Part shown: piece after piece, positions 17,661-24,968 of the stretch
Numbering within the stretch: position 1 is the stretch's first letter
How the letters are laid out: each line of letters begins with the position of its first letter
DNA from: an uncultured Lachnospiraceae bacterium
GTDB lineage: Bacteria; Bacillota; Clostridia; Lachnospirales; Lachnospiraceae
NCBI GenBank assembly: GCA_945827805.1
Contig: CALZOU010000008.1
Span: 1 to 40,573, forward strand
Length of the DNA stretch: 40,573 bases
Direction: 5' to 3'
Notes under the pieces: model-generated
Told to the model about the DNA's origin: nothing
Seen by the model: the letters and a program-made list of their open reading frames with translations, nothing else
Databases searched by the model: none
Made by a program: the position numbers and the translations under genes

Positions 17661-17710
17661 AAAAGTCGGATTCTTCCCAAAATATGCCGTGGTATTTTCG
17701 GCTTTTTTTT
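17661..17710 (+). terminator. Terminator or attenuator just before GH2
   Basis: AAAAGTCGGA (17661) and TTTTCGGCTTTT pair imperfectly, and an inner GCCG/CGGC stem (17686-17689, 17699-17702) is followed at once by eight T residues (17703-17710). It ends only 36 bp before the GH2 start codon. Unless GH2 has its own promoter in those 36 bp, this would be a leader attenuator. Confidence 0.55.
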
Positions 17711-17746
17711 AATATGATTATCCAAACAATACAGGAGGAGAATGAG

Positions 17747-20173
17747 ATGAAACATACTTTATATAACGAACAATGGAAATACTGGTTAGATAAAGATTCC
17801 TTTGCTCTGGTTTGGGATGTGCCGGAGGGAGCCAGAGAGATCACGCTGCCTCACGACGCTATGATTGAAAAGCCGGCTCATGGGGAGAGCCTGAATGGCG
17901 GGAACACCGGTTTCAGAGACGGGGATATCTATGTATATGTGAAGCAGATTTATGTGCCGGAAAGTGCCAGACAAAAGAAAATGGTCTTAAAGTTTGAAGG
18001 CGTCTACATGAACGCTTTTGTCTATGTAAATGGACAGCTGGCGGCAAAGAGTCCTTTTGGCTACACTACATTTTATGCGCCTCTGAACGACTATCTGAAG
18101 TATGATGCCGAAAATGAGATCCGTGTACAGGTTAGAAACGGTGCCATGTCAAACAGCCGCTGGTACTCCGGTGGTGGAATATACCGTGATGTCTATCTGC
18201 TGGAATCCGGTTTTGTTTATCTTAAGCCGGAAGGGGTGCAGATCAGTACAGAAAATGCAGATGAAGAGATGGCTGTACTGTCTGTGAAAACGGAGATAGC
18301 CAATGAACAGACTTCGGCGCAGGAGATGATCCTTTCACAGGAAATCTACGATCCGGACGGAAAACTGGCAGCCTGCGAGAAAACTTCTCTCGCGCTGAGA
18401 CAGCAGACTTCCAGAACTGTGACAAAACGTGTGACAGTGGAGGATCCTGATTTGTGGGACGTGGAGTCACCGGCTCTGTATACCTGTGTGTCCCGTCTCT
18501 TATCAGCGGATGAAAAAGAATGCTTTGATGAGGATACGGTGCAGTTTGGAATCCGCACATTGGCGGTAGACGCTAAGAGAGGTTTACGTATTAACGGCAA
18601 AAGCGTAAAGCTTCGTGGTGCCTGCATTCACCACGACAGTGGACTTCTGGGAGCGGCTACTTATGAAGATGCCCATCGCCGTCAGGTACGCATTTTAAAG
18701 GATGCCGGATTTAATGCGATCCGTATGTCCCATCATCCGGCTGCTCCGGCATTGCTCCGCGCATGTGATGAACTGGGAATGATGGTGATGGATGAGACTT
18801 TTGATATGTGGAATCGACCGAAATCCGGTTATGATTATGGCCTTTTCTTCAGCGAATGGTGGGAAAAGGATGTCGAAGCCATGGTGCGCAAGGATTATAA
18901 TCATCCTTCGGTGATCCTTTATTCCATCGGCAACGAGATTCCGGAGATCGGTACAACGCAGGGCGCTGAAGTTGCTCACAGTATTTCCTCTAAAGTAAAA
19001 GAGCTGGATAACAGTCGTTTTACACTGGCATCCATCAATGGAGTGTTTGCTGCCGGAGACTCTGTGGATCAGATCGTTGCGGATGTGGCAAAAAAGGTCG
19101 GCAAGGTAGACGGCAATGTCAATAATTTCATGACTCTGATGGACGGTCACATGGATGATATCGTGGTGCATCCGGCAATCTCAGCGCGTCTTGAGAAAGC
19201 CTGTGCCTCTGTAGATATCGCAGGCTATAACTATATGACAGCCAGATATGAGCCTGATGGAGAAAACTATCCCAACCGTGTGATCGTGGGAAGTGAGACT
19301 TATCCTCCGGAAATCGCCAGAAACTGGGAATTGGTGAAAAAGCTTCCGCATGTGATCGGAGACTTCACCTGGACCGGCTGGGACTATATCGGTGAGGCCG
19401 GCGTGGGTATTCCTGCCTACCAGTGGGGTGAGGGTGGCTTTGGCGCCGGATTCCCGGCACAGCTGGCCTACGCAGGTGATGTGGATATTACAGGTTTCAG
19501 AAGACCTGCGTCCTATTACAGAGAAGCTGTTTTTGGCCTTAGAAAGACACCATATATTGCGGTGCAGAACCCGCATAAATACGGAGAATTTCTGATCAAG
19601 ACCCCATGGGTGATCAGTGACAGTGTATCCAGCTGGACATGGACAGGCTGTGAAGGGAAAACGGCTGTGGTAGAAGTGTATGCCGGGGGCGCAGAGGTTG
19701 AGTTATTTGTTAATGAACAATCTGTTGGCAGAAAACCCTCCGGTGAGGCAGCAGGTTACAGAACACTGTTTGAGGTGACCTATGAACCGGGAACAGTAAA
19801 AGCAGTGGCTTATGAGGCGGATGGAACAGAGATCGGAAGCTTTGCATTGGTAACCGCAAAACCGAATGTCAAACTTACTGCAGCAGTAGAACCGGACGCT
19901 AACAGCCGGTTGATCTATATCGACATAGCTTTAGTGGATGAATATGGTACGGTGAATACTGAGAAGGTGGAAAAGCTCACGCTCACCGTGGAAGGAGCGG
20001 CAAAGGCAGAGGGATTTGGCAGCGGAAATCCCAAACCGTCGTATAACTTTAATGAAAATGCCACGGAAACCTTCAACGGACGCGCTCAGGCGATATTGAA
20101 AAGAGTTGGAGAGGGTAGTATTACAGCTGTTATACAGTCAGAGACTGCAGGCACTGTGACGATAAAACTGTAA
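17747..20173 (+). CDS. GH2 beta-galactosidase-type glycosidase
   Basis: The 808-residue enzyme has the GH2 order: sugar-binding jelly roll (LPHDAMIEKPAHGES, SRWYSGGGIYRDVYL), Ig-like domain, TIM barrel, a DUF4982-like domain (TWTGCEGKTAVVEVYAGG) and a final Ig-like domain (GFGSGNPKPSYNF). Acid/base E397 is in SIGNEIPE and nucleophile E517 in VGSETYP. The ATG at 17747 has GGAGGAGAA upstream; in-frame extension to 17684 is not supported. No signal peptide. It is the intact paralogue of the remnant at 10955-11713. GH2 covers beta-galactosidase, glucuronidase, mannosidase and arabinosidase activities; this architecture is usually annotated beta-galactosidase, and I would not go further. It probably answers to the divergent AraC(3). 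Confidence 0.92.
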   Translation: MKHTLYNEQWKYWLDKDSFALVWDVPEGAREITLPHDAMIEKPAHGESLNGGNTGFRDGDIYVYVKQIYVPESARQKKMVLKFEGVYMNAFVYVNGQLAAKSPFGYTTFYAPLNDYLKYDAENEIRVQVRNGAMSNSRWYSGGGIYRDVYLLESGFVYLKPEGVQISTENADEEMAVLSVKTEIANEQTSAQEMILSQEIYDPDGKLAACEKTSLALRQQTSRTVTKRVTVEDPDLWDVESPALYTCVSRLLSADEKECFDEDTVQFGIRTLAVDAKRGLRINGKSVKLRGACIHHDSGLLGAATYEDAHRRQVRILKDAGFNAIRMSHHPAAPALLRACDELGMMVMDETFDMWNRPKSGYDYGLFFSEWWEKDVEAMVRKDYNHPSVILYSIGNEIPEIGTTQGAEVAHSISSKVKELDNSRFTLASINGVFAAGDSVDQIVADVAKKVGKVDGNVNNFMTLMDGHMDDIVVHPAISARLEKACASVDIAGYNYMTARYEPDGENYPNRVIVGSETYPPEIARNWELVKKLPHVIGDFTWTGWDYIGEAGVGIPAYQWGEGGFGAGFPAQLAYAGDVDITGFRRPASYYREAVFGLRKTPYIAVQNPHKYGEFLIKTPWVISDSVSSWTWTGCEGKTAVVEVYAGGAEVELFVNEQSVGRKPSGEAAGYRTLFEVTYEPGTVKAVAYEADGTEIGSFALVTAKPNVKLTAAVEPDANSRLIYIDIALVDEYGTVNTEKVEKLTLTVEGAAKAEGFGSGNPKPSYNFNENATETFNGRAQAILKRVGEGSITAVIQSETAGTVTIKL

Positions 20174-20191
20174 ATCTCAAAAAAGAAGAAT

Positions 20192-20220
20192 TTGACAAGC
20201 ATTCATCATTACTCTATAAT
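20192..20220 (+). promoter_or_regulatory. Consensus sigma-A promoter of the antitoxin RNA
   Basis: TTGACA (20192-20197), a 17-base spacer and TATAAT (20215-20220): a perfect consensus promoter with no protein frame behind it. Start of transcription is expected near 20227. Confidence 0.85.
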
Positions 20221-20226
20221 ATGATT

Positions 20227-20330
20227 AACAAGACAGCCGATAAGGAAGGTTACAGCTTCCCGTTCCGGCGATCATAAGTTAAATGTAAAGCTGCTTATCT
20301 TTCCGGGACAGAGCGGCTTTACTTATTTTT
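20227..20330 (+). ncRNA. Antisense antitoxin RNA of a type I TA locus
   Basis: A transcript of roughly 104 nt is predicted from the consensus promoter to a terminator made of GTAAAGC (20285-20291) and GCTTTAC (20316-20322) followed by TTATTTTT. A second hairpin GGAAG/CTTCC lies in its 5' half. Its 3' end overlaps the last codons of the toxin frame on the other strand (20319-20330) and its whole length is complementary to the toxin mRNA 3' region. This matches the RatA/TxpA layout, in which the antisense RNA pairs with the 3' end of the toxin mRNA. The RNA itself is a prediction. Confidence 0.75.
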
Positions 20331-20399
20331 CAGATTCAGAATAGAAACAATCAATCCAGCAATAGCTAAGATAATCATAAGTTCTTCATATGTACTCAT
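20319..20399 (-). CDS. Holin-like type I toxin peptide, 26 aa
   Basis: The peptide starts MSTYEELMIILAIAGLIVSI and ends LNLKNK: a short polar head, one hydrophobic segment of about 16 residues, and a basic tail. The MSTYE start and overall plan match the putative holin-like toxin/TxpA group of Firmicute type I toxins, which insert in the cell membrane. AAAGGGGAA lies 6-7 bases before the ATG. It is far shorter than ordinary gene-finder limits and would be missed. The antisense RNA runs in from the other strand at its 3' end. The toxin-side promoter looks defective (see findings), so expression level is uncertain. Confidence 0.8.
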   Translation of the reverse strand: MSTYEELMIILAIAGLIVSILNLKNK

Positions 20400-20666
20400 A
20401 AGCATTCCCCTTTCCGCAAGACTCGGAACGGGTGTATAGTCGCCCTATCGGCTGCCTGATTAATCATACTATATTGTCAAGGATCTTATACATTATTCTT
20501 GATAGGAGAATATTGTTTATATACTATATACAAAGTTTTGCGTTAAATAATATATCATCCGGTGGATTGAAAATCAATAGAATTGTAAAATGAAATATTT
20601 TCTGAATTGGAAAACTAATAGCTTACCGCATATCTGATAGCTTATTTGGCATTTATATTTCAACGT

Positions 20667-20723
20667 AAAAAATCCCTGAAAACGCTACGTTTTTTTAATG
20701 AACGCAGTATTTTCAAGGGTTTT
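20667..20723 (-). terminator. Terminator of the tRNA-Pro gene
   Basis: On the minus strand AAACCCTTGAAAA-TA-CTGCGTT pairs with AACGTAG-CG-TTTTCAGGG and is followed by ATTTTTT. It starts about 17 bases after the tRNA 3' end. Confidence 0.8.
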
Positions 20724-20739
20724 CGTTAGGCATAAAAAA

Positions 20740-20814
20740 TCGGGGTAACAGGATTCGAACCTGCGACCTCACGGCCCCCAGCCGTGCGCTCTAGCCAAAC
20801 TGAGCCATACCCCG
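20740..20814 (-). tRNA. tRNA-Pro (anticodon GGG)
   Basis: The minus strand folds as a full cloverleaf: acceptor CGGGGTA with TACCCCG and discriminator A, D-arm GCTCAGTTTGGCTAGAGC, anticodon stem CACGGC/GCCGTG around CTGGGGG (anticodon GGG), and a T-arm with GGTTCGAATCC. CCA is not encoded. It stands alone between the TA locus and GH43 and has its own terminator. Confidence 0.96.
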
Positions 20815-20991
20815 CAACAAAGATGATTATATCAGCTTATATTCCCATATGCAAGAAAAAATTAAATATTTTTTAAAACTTTTTTAGATCGGACGGATAC
20901 CCCTGATAAAATCAGAAATAAAAGACGTATTTGTCATGTATTTGATAAAATATACAGCATGATATGCAATATTATAAATAAGCCTGTGAAC

Positions 20992-21025
20992 GTAACTGTT
21001 TTCTGAATTGCCAGTGGACAGTAAG
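20992..21025 (+). repeat. Short hairpin repeat, copy C
   Basis: GTAACTGTT at the left, CCAGTGGACAGTAAG at the right: a degenerate copy of the 34-bp hairpin seen intact at 27642-27675 and at 22969-23000. Confidence 0.55.
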
Positions 21026-21081
21026 AATGATCAGATGATGTGTTCAGCGATGACTTGCCATTCCGATGAAAAAATGCCGGA

Positions 21082-21129
21082 CTACACTTAAGAAACTACA
21101 TTTAAGAAAATTCCAAAAACTCGTATAAT
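21082..21129 (+). promoter_or_regulatory. GH43 promoter region with 14-bp direct repeat
   Basis: CTACACTTAAGAAA (21082-21095) is followed directly by CTACATTTAAGAAA (21096-21109), a tandem repeat with one difference that covers the -35 position of a TATAAT box at 21124-21129. No good TTGACA is present, as expected for an activator-dependent promoter. The repeat could be the operator of one of the AraC regulators; this is inference. Confidence 0.55.
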
Positions 21130-21157
21130 GAAGGTACAAAACAAAGGAGAATTCACT

Positions 21158-22957
21158 ATGAAATATTTCTGTAATCCACTGAATGTGCCCTATCACTATC
21201 AGTTCACGAAACACATGTTTGATGACGGTATCGATATCAACAGAGAGGCAGCGGATCCGTCACTTATTTTGTTCCATGGAAAATATTATCTGTTTGCGTC
21301 CATGAATTTATCCGTGTGGGTATCCGAAAATCTTGCAGAATGGAAAAGTGTAAGGCTGCCGGATGACCTTCCTTTATATGATTATGCTCCGGATGTAAGG
21401 GTGATCGGTGAGTACGTATATTTTTCTGCTTCTAGAAGAGATATTATCTGTGATTTTTATCGGACAAAGGATGTGGAAAATGGTCCCTATGAGCGGATCG
21501 AGGGTACCTTTGATTTCTGGGATCCCAATATTTTCGAAGATGACGACGGCAGGATATATTTCTACTGGGGCTGTTCCTGTCAGACACCGGTCTGGGGTGT
21601 AGAACTGGATCCAAAGACATTGCGGCCACTCTATGAGAGAAAAATTCTCATTACAGGAGACCCTTTTGAGAAAGGATATGAGCGTGTCGGCGAGGATCAT
21701 TCCAGAAATCCATTGACGGAAGAAGAAATAGATATTGGTTATGAGCAATTCCTGAAAGAAACGGGAAGAAAAAAAGAAGAGGTTGCACCTCTTGAGGAGG
21801 GATTTATCCGGGGCGGCATTATCGGAAACAGACCTTTTATAGAGGGGGCCTGGATGACGAAGCATAATGGCCTGTATTATCTGCAGTATGCGGCCACCGG
21901 CGCAGAGTATAATGTTTATTGTGACGGCTGTTATGTGTCTGAATATCCGCTGGGACCGTTTCGGTTGGCAAAAAATAATCCCTATTCCTACAAGCCGGGC
22001 GGATTTCTGCCGGGGGCTGGACATGGTTCCACGCTGGAAGATCTGTCCGGTAATTACTGGCATGCTTCTACTATGCGTATCAGCATAAACAATTCTATGG
22101 AAAGAAGGGTAGGATTGTGGCCCGCAGGATTTGATGCGGAAGGAAATCTGTTTTGTAACCAGAACTATGGCGACTGGCCGATGGCGATACCGGAAGGTGA
22201 GTTTGATCCGTGGAAAGAGCCGGAGTGGTTCCTTCTGAATTACAGGAAAAAAATGTATGCTTCTTCCTGGGAAGAAGGAAAAGAACCGGAAAAAGCTGCG
22301 GACGAAAATGTACAGACCTGGTGGCGGGCTGCCTCCAATCAGGAAGGAGAATGGCTGGTCTGCGATCTTGGCGAGGTCATGGATATCCGGGCAGTGCAGA
22401 TTAATTTTGCAGATGGTAAGATCAGTATGTCGGTTCCCGGGGAATTCGGCGGTGTAGAAAAACAGCGTTATATTGACGATAGTTTCCATGCTACGCGCTG
22501 GCTGCTGGAAGGTTCAGTAGACGGAGAAACATATAGCATTATTGAGGATAAGAGACAGGCTGATACGGACCTTACCCATGATCTGGTGGTGAGAGAAAAC
22601 GGTGTTTGTTACCGTTTCATTCGTCTGACAATCTATGAGACTGCTTTTCATCTGAAACCCTGCATATCAGGCCTCAGAATCTTCGGAAGAGGAAATGGCA
22701 GCGCACCGGAAATTCCGGAATTTTCCGCTATGAGAGCGGGAAATAATGATATGAAGATTTCTCTTTCGAAAACCAGCGGCGCTGTCGGCTGGAATATTCT
22801 CTGGGGAGAAGAAGAGGATAAGTTATATCATTCCTGCCTTACCTTTGAGCCTGAAAAGAATATCGGGGCTCTGGTCAGAAACCGGGAATATTTTGTCAGG
22901 GTAGATGCATTTAATGAAAACGGAATTACCCATGGCAATACGGTGAAATTAGCATGA
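21158..22957 (+). CDS. GH43-family glycosidase with accessory domains
   Basis: The enzyme has 599 residues. The N-terminal five-blade propeller (about 20-370) shows the GH43 acidic triad: base D33 in AADPSLILFHGKYYLFAS, pKa modulator D122 in FWDPNIFEDDDG, and acid E229 in FIEGAWM. Residues about 380-530 look like a discoidin (F5/8 C) carbohydrate-binding domain (AADENVQTWWRA, FIRLTIYE) and about 540-599 like a fibronectin III domain. Expected activity is beta-xylosidase or alpha-L-arabinofuranosidase; sequence does not decide. The ATG at 21158 has AAAGGAGAA upstream; an ATG at 21128 overlaps the -10 box and is rejected. No signal peptide. It is monocistronic, with a clear terminator at 23005-23041. 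Confidence 0.88.
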   Translation: MKYFCNPLNVPYHYQFTKHMFDDGIDINREAADPSLILFHGKYYLFASMNLSVWVSENLAEWKSVRLPDDLPLYDYAPDVRVIGEYVYFSASRRDIICDFYRTKDVENGPYERIEGTFDFWDPNIFEDDDGRIYFYWGCSCQTPVWGVELDPKTLRPLYERKILITGDPFEKGYERVGEDHSRNPLTEEEIDIGYEQFLKETGRKKEEVAPLEEGFIRGGIIGNRPFIEGAWMTKHNGLYYLQYAATGAEYNVYCDGCYVSEYPLGPFRLAKNNPYSYKPGGFLPGAGHGSTLEDLSGNYWHASTMRISINNSMERRVGLWPAGFDAEGNLFCNQNYGDWPMAIPEGEFDPWKEPEWFLLNYRKKMYASSWEEGKEPEKAADENVQTWWRAASNQEGEWLVCDLGEVMDIRAVQINFADGKISMSVPGEFGGVEKQRYIDDSFHATRWLLEGSVDGETYSIIEDKRQADTDLTHDLVVRENGVCYRFIRLTIYETAFHLKPCISGLRIFGRGNGSAPEIPEFSAMRAGNNDMKISLSKTSGAVGWNILWGEEEDKLYHSCLTFEPEKNIGALVRNREYFVRVDAFNENGITHGNTVKLA

Positions 22958-22968
22958 GAAACAATAGA

Positions 22969-23000
22969 TAACTGTTTACTGACTTTCCAGAGAACAGTTA
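22969..23000 (+). repeat. Short hairpin repeat, copy D
   Basis: TAACTGTTTACTG ... CCAGAGAACAGTTA: inverted ends as in copies C and G, placed between the GH43 stop and its terminator. Confidence 0.6.
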
Positions 23001-23004
23001 CAAC

Positions 23005-23041
23005 AAAGATCTGCGGCATTTGAAAGTTGCCGCAGATCTTT
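23005..23041 (+). terminator. Rho-independent terminator of GH43
   Basis: A 14-bp perfect stem AAAGATCTGCGGCA / TGCCGCAGATCTTT with a 9-base loop is followed by TTGTTTT. Confidence 0.85.
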
Positions 23042-23097
23042 TGTTTTCCAGGAAAATCAATGTGTGGTACAATACTGCATATATCAAAGAATATAGG

Positions 23098-23214
23098 GAA
23101 CTGCCTGGAGCAGTCTGAATCACTTGCAGATGAGGCCGTAAGATCAGATTTAATGTGTGAGCAAATCCCATTAGAGCAGCTGATTTTTATGAGTTTGCGA
23201 ATAGTACTGTGAAC
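23098..23214 (+). repeat. Dispersed intergenic repeat, copy E
   Basis: It shares with copy A the blocks CTGAATCAC, GATGAGGCCGTAAGA, GCAAATCCC and GCAGCTGATTTTTAT-GAGTTTGCGAAT. It ends 16 bases before the deoD start codon, so the repeat makes up the deoD leader. Confidence 0.75.
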
Positions 23215-23230
23215 GGAAGGAGGAATTCAC

Positions 23231-23971
23231 ATGTCAACACCCCACAATAGCGCAGAAAAAGGAGACATCGCCCAAACCGTACTGATGCCGGGAGATCCGC
23301 TACGGGCGAAATGGATCGCTGAGACATATCTGGAAAATGCAGAGCTGGTCAGTGATGTACGAAATGTATACTGTTACACCGGTATCTATAAAGGAAAACA
23401 GCTGTCCGTCATGGCTTCGGGAATGGGGATGCCGTCCATGGGCATTTATTCCTATGAATTATACAAGTTTTATGATGTAGAGAATATCATCCGCATCGGA
23501 TCCGCAGGAGCCTATACAAAAAAGCTGAACCTCATGGATGTGGTGCTGGCGGACGCAGCCTGGAGCGAGTCCGCCTATGGTTATGCGCAGTGTCTGGAGG
23601 ATTCAGAATGGAAATACCCATCGAAAGAGCTAAATACCGTCATTCTCTCCACAGCGGAAAAAAACGGCAAAAGCCTGCAGACGGGGCCAATCCATTCCAG
23701 TGATGTTTTTTACCATGAGAACAATGCTTCGGATAAGCTACAGGAGATGATCGACAAAGAGAGGCTGCTGTGCGTGGAGATGGAGTCCTTTGCACTTTTT
23801 CACAACGCTGCGCTCCTTGGAAAAAAGGCTGCCTGTCTGCTCACCATTTCGGATTCTCTGGTGACGGGAGAGGAGCTGGATGCAAAAGCAAGACAGCTGG
23901 CTTTTTCAGATATGGTGGAACTTGCCCTTGAAGCAGCCCTTACTGTTAACTTGCAAGCCGGTAAACAGTAA
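23231..23971 (+). CDS. deoD: Purine-nucleoside phosphorylase, DeoD type
   Basis: The 246-residue cytoplasmic enzyme splits purine (deoxy)nucleosides with phosphate to base and (deoxy)ribose 1-phosphate. It follows E. coli DeoD throughout: STPHNSAEKGDIA, the phosphate loop MPGDPLRAKWIAETYL, IRIGSAGAY, the ribose-binding CVEMESFALF and the base-binding ISDSLVTGEE, in which the Asp is the expected catalytic acid. The Cys-Gly of GSCGA is Ala here (GSAGA), as in many Firmicutes. GGAAGGAGGAA precedes the ATG. No other nucleoside gene is adjacent. Confidence 0.95.
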   Translation: MSTPHNSAEKGDIAQTVLMPGDPLRAKWIAETYLENAELVSDVRNVYCYTGIYKGKQLSVMASGMGMPSMGIYSYELYKFYDVENIIRIGSAGAYTKKLNLMDVVLADAAWSESAYGYAQCLEDSEWKYPSKELNTVILSTAEKNGKSLQTGPIHSSDVFYHENNASDKLQEMIDKERLLCVEMESFALFHNAALLGKKAACLLTISDSLVTGEELDAKARQLAFSDMVELALEAALTVNLQAGKQ

Positions 23972-24044
23972 CAGGCAGCCTCATATGTATGATTCACAGC
24001 ATTTCATCAGCTTTACAATCAGAATAATACTGAGTATAATGTTT

Positions 24045-24093
24045 GGGACAGGCCAAATTATTTGCTGATGAGGCCGTAAGAATATGATTCAGG
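24045..24093 (+). repeat. Dispersed intergenic repeat, copy F (partial)
   Basis: GGGACAGGCCAAATT, TTGCTGATGAGGCCGTAAGA and ATATGATTCAGG match the 5' half of copy A. It ends 11 bases before the next start codon, so it carries the leader of that gene. Confidence 0.7.
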
Positions 24094-24104
24094 GGGGATG
24101 TGCA

Positions 24105-24299
24105 ATGGATATTAAAGATGTCGTAACGATGGGTATTCAGAAAGCAAAAGAATATGTGGCAGAAAAACATCTCATGCCGGGAGAGAAAGACAGATATATC
24201 GCTTCTCTCGAAGCAGATCTGGAAAAGAAAGAAAAAGAGATCGCCAGTCTGAAACGAAGCCGCCGTAGAAGAAACTGGCGTCAGTATTCGGCAAAATAA
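24105..24299 (+). CDS. Small basic coiled-coil protein, unknown
   Basis: The 64-residue product has an N-terminal helix (DVVTMGIQKAKEYVAEKHL), a Glu/Lys heptad-like segment (ASLEADLEKKEKEIASLK) and a very basic end (RSRRRRNWRQYSAK). GGGGGA upstream of the ATG at 24105 supports this start over the in-frame ATG at 24084, which lies in the repeat. It is 22 bp from the flavin reductase-like gene and probably co-transcribed. No family recognised; the basic tail could contact nucleic acid or acidic lipid, but this is speculation. Confidence 0.65.
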   Translation: MDIKDVVTMGIQKAKEYVAEKHLMPGEKDRYIASLEADLEKKEKEIASLKRSRRRRNWRQYSAK

Positions 24300-24321
24300 A
24301 AGGACAGCAGGAGGATAACCA

Positions 24322-24825
24322 ATGTTTACAAAGAAAGATGTCTATGAGCTTGATCAGAACGTGTTTCAGGAGATCGGCAAAAACTGGGTGCTGATCTCAG
24401 CAAAAAATCCGGAAGGAAAGGTCAATACCATGACGGCCAGCTGGGGTGCTATGGGTGTTTTATGGGGGATGGAAACCATCACCGTTTACATTCGCCAGAC
24501 CAGATATACGAAGGAATTTGTGGATTCACAGGAGTATTTTACCGTGAGTCTGTTTGACGGATACAAGAAAGAACTGGGAATTCTGGGTTCCAAATCCGGC
24601 CGTGACGGTGACAAGATCGGTGAAGCCGGTTTTACCCTGGAAATGATAGAGGATCAGCCTGCTTTTCAGCAGAGCAAATGTGTGTTTATCTGCAAAAAAC
24701 TGTATCAGGATGATATTCCCATGGATGCTATGCCTGAGGATGTGCGGGAAAGATGGTATGCCGATGGCAATTACCATACTATGTACATAGCACAGATTGT
24801 GGGTTGTTATGTAAATGAGCAGTAA
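24322..24825 (+). CDS. Flavin reductase-like FMN-binding split-barrel protein
   Basis: The 167-residue protein has the flavin reductase-like fold: VNTMTASWGAMGVLW near residue 34 corresponds to the family's N-x-M-(S/T)-x-S/A-W segment, followed by the RQTRYTKEFV phosphate-contacting region and FTVSLFDG. Such proteins bind FMN and pass electrons from NAD(P)H or act as rubredoxin-coupled oxidoreductases. The partner here is unknown. GCAGGAGGA precedes the ATG. The enzymatic reaction is not determined. Confidence 0.8.
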   Translation: MFTKKDVYELDQNVFQEIGKNWVLISAKNPEGKVNTMTASWGAMGVLWGMETITVYIRQTRYTKEFVDSQEYFTVSLFDGYKKELGILGSKSGRDGDKIGEAGFTLEMIEDQPAFQQSKCVFICKKLYQDDIPMDAMPEDVRERWYADGNYHTMYIAQIVGCYVNEQ

Positions 24826-24870
24826 TTGTTTAAAATGATTTTTTTATGTATTTTTATCCCCCTGGGGAGC

Positions 24871-24927
24871 TTGTGAAAGGTTTGTCAGGAGTGCTATGAT
24901 AAGTGCAGTTGATAATTATCATGCACT
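24871..24927 (+). promoter_or_regulatory. cbiMN promoter and palindromic operator candidate
   Basis: TTGTGA (24871-24876), 18 bases, TATGAT (24895-24900) forms a plausible promoter. Immediately downstream a 26-bp dyad AGTGCA-GT-TGATAATTATCA-TGCACT (24902-24927) covers the expected transcription start. The 12-bp core is perfectly symmetric and resembles Fur/PerR-type TGATAAT half-sites. A metal-sensing repressor is the natural reading given the genes downstream. Confidence 0.6.
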
Positions 24928-24968
24928 AATTCATAAAGCCACTTGAAAACACCAGGAGGGAAAATATT

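Noticed and set aside
20319-20814. Prophage or integrative element at the tRNA-Pro gene
   Set aside because: A holin-like peptide next to a tRNA can suggest phage, but there is no integrase, no second copy of the tRNA 3' end and no phage structural gene in the window.
24826-24968. Cobalamin or NiCo riboswitch before cbiM
   Set aside because: GCCACT near 24938 recalls part of a B12 box, but the 143-bp space is too short for a cobalamin riboswitch with its other conserved parts, and I cannot trace the NiCo four-way junction.
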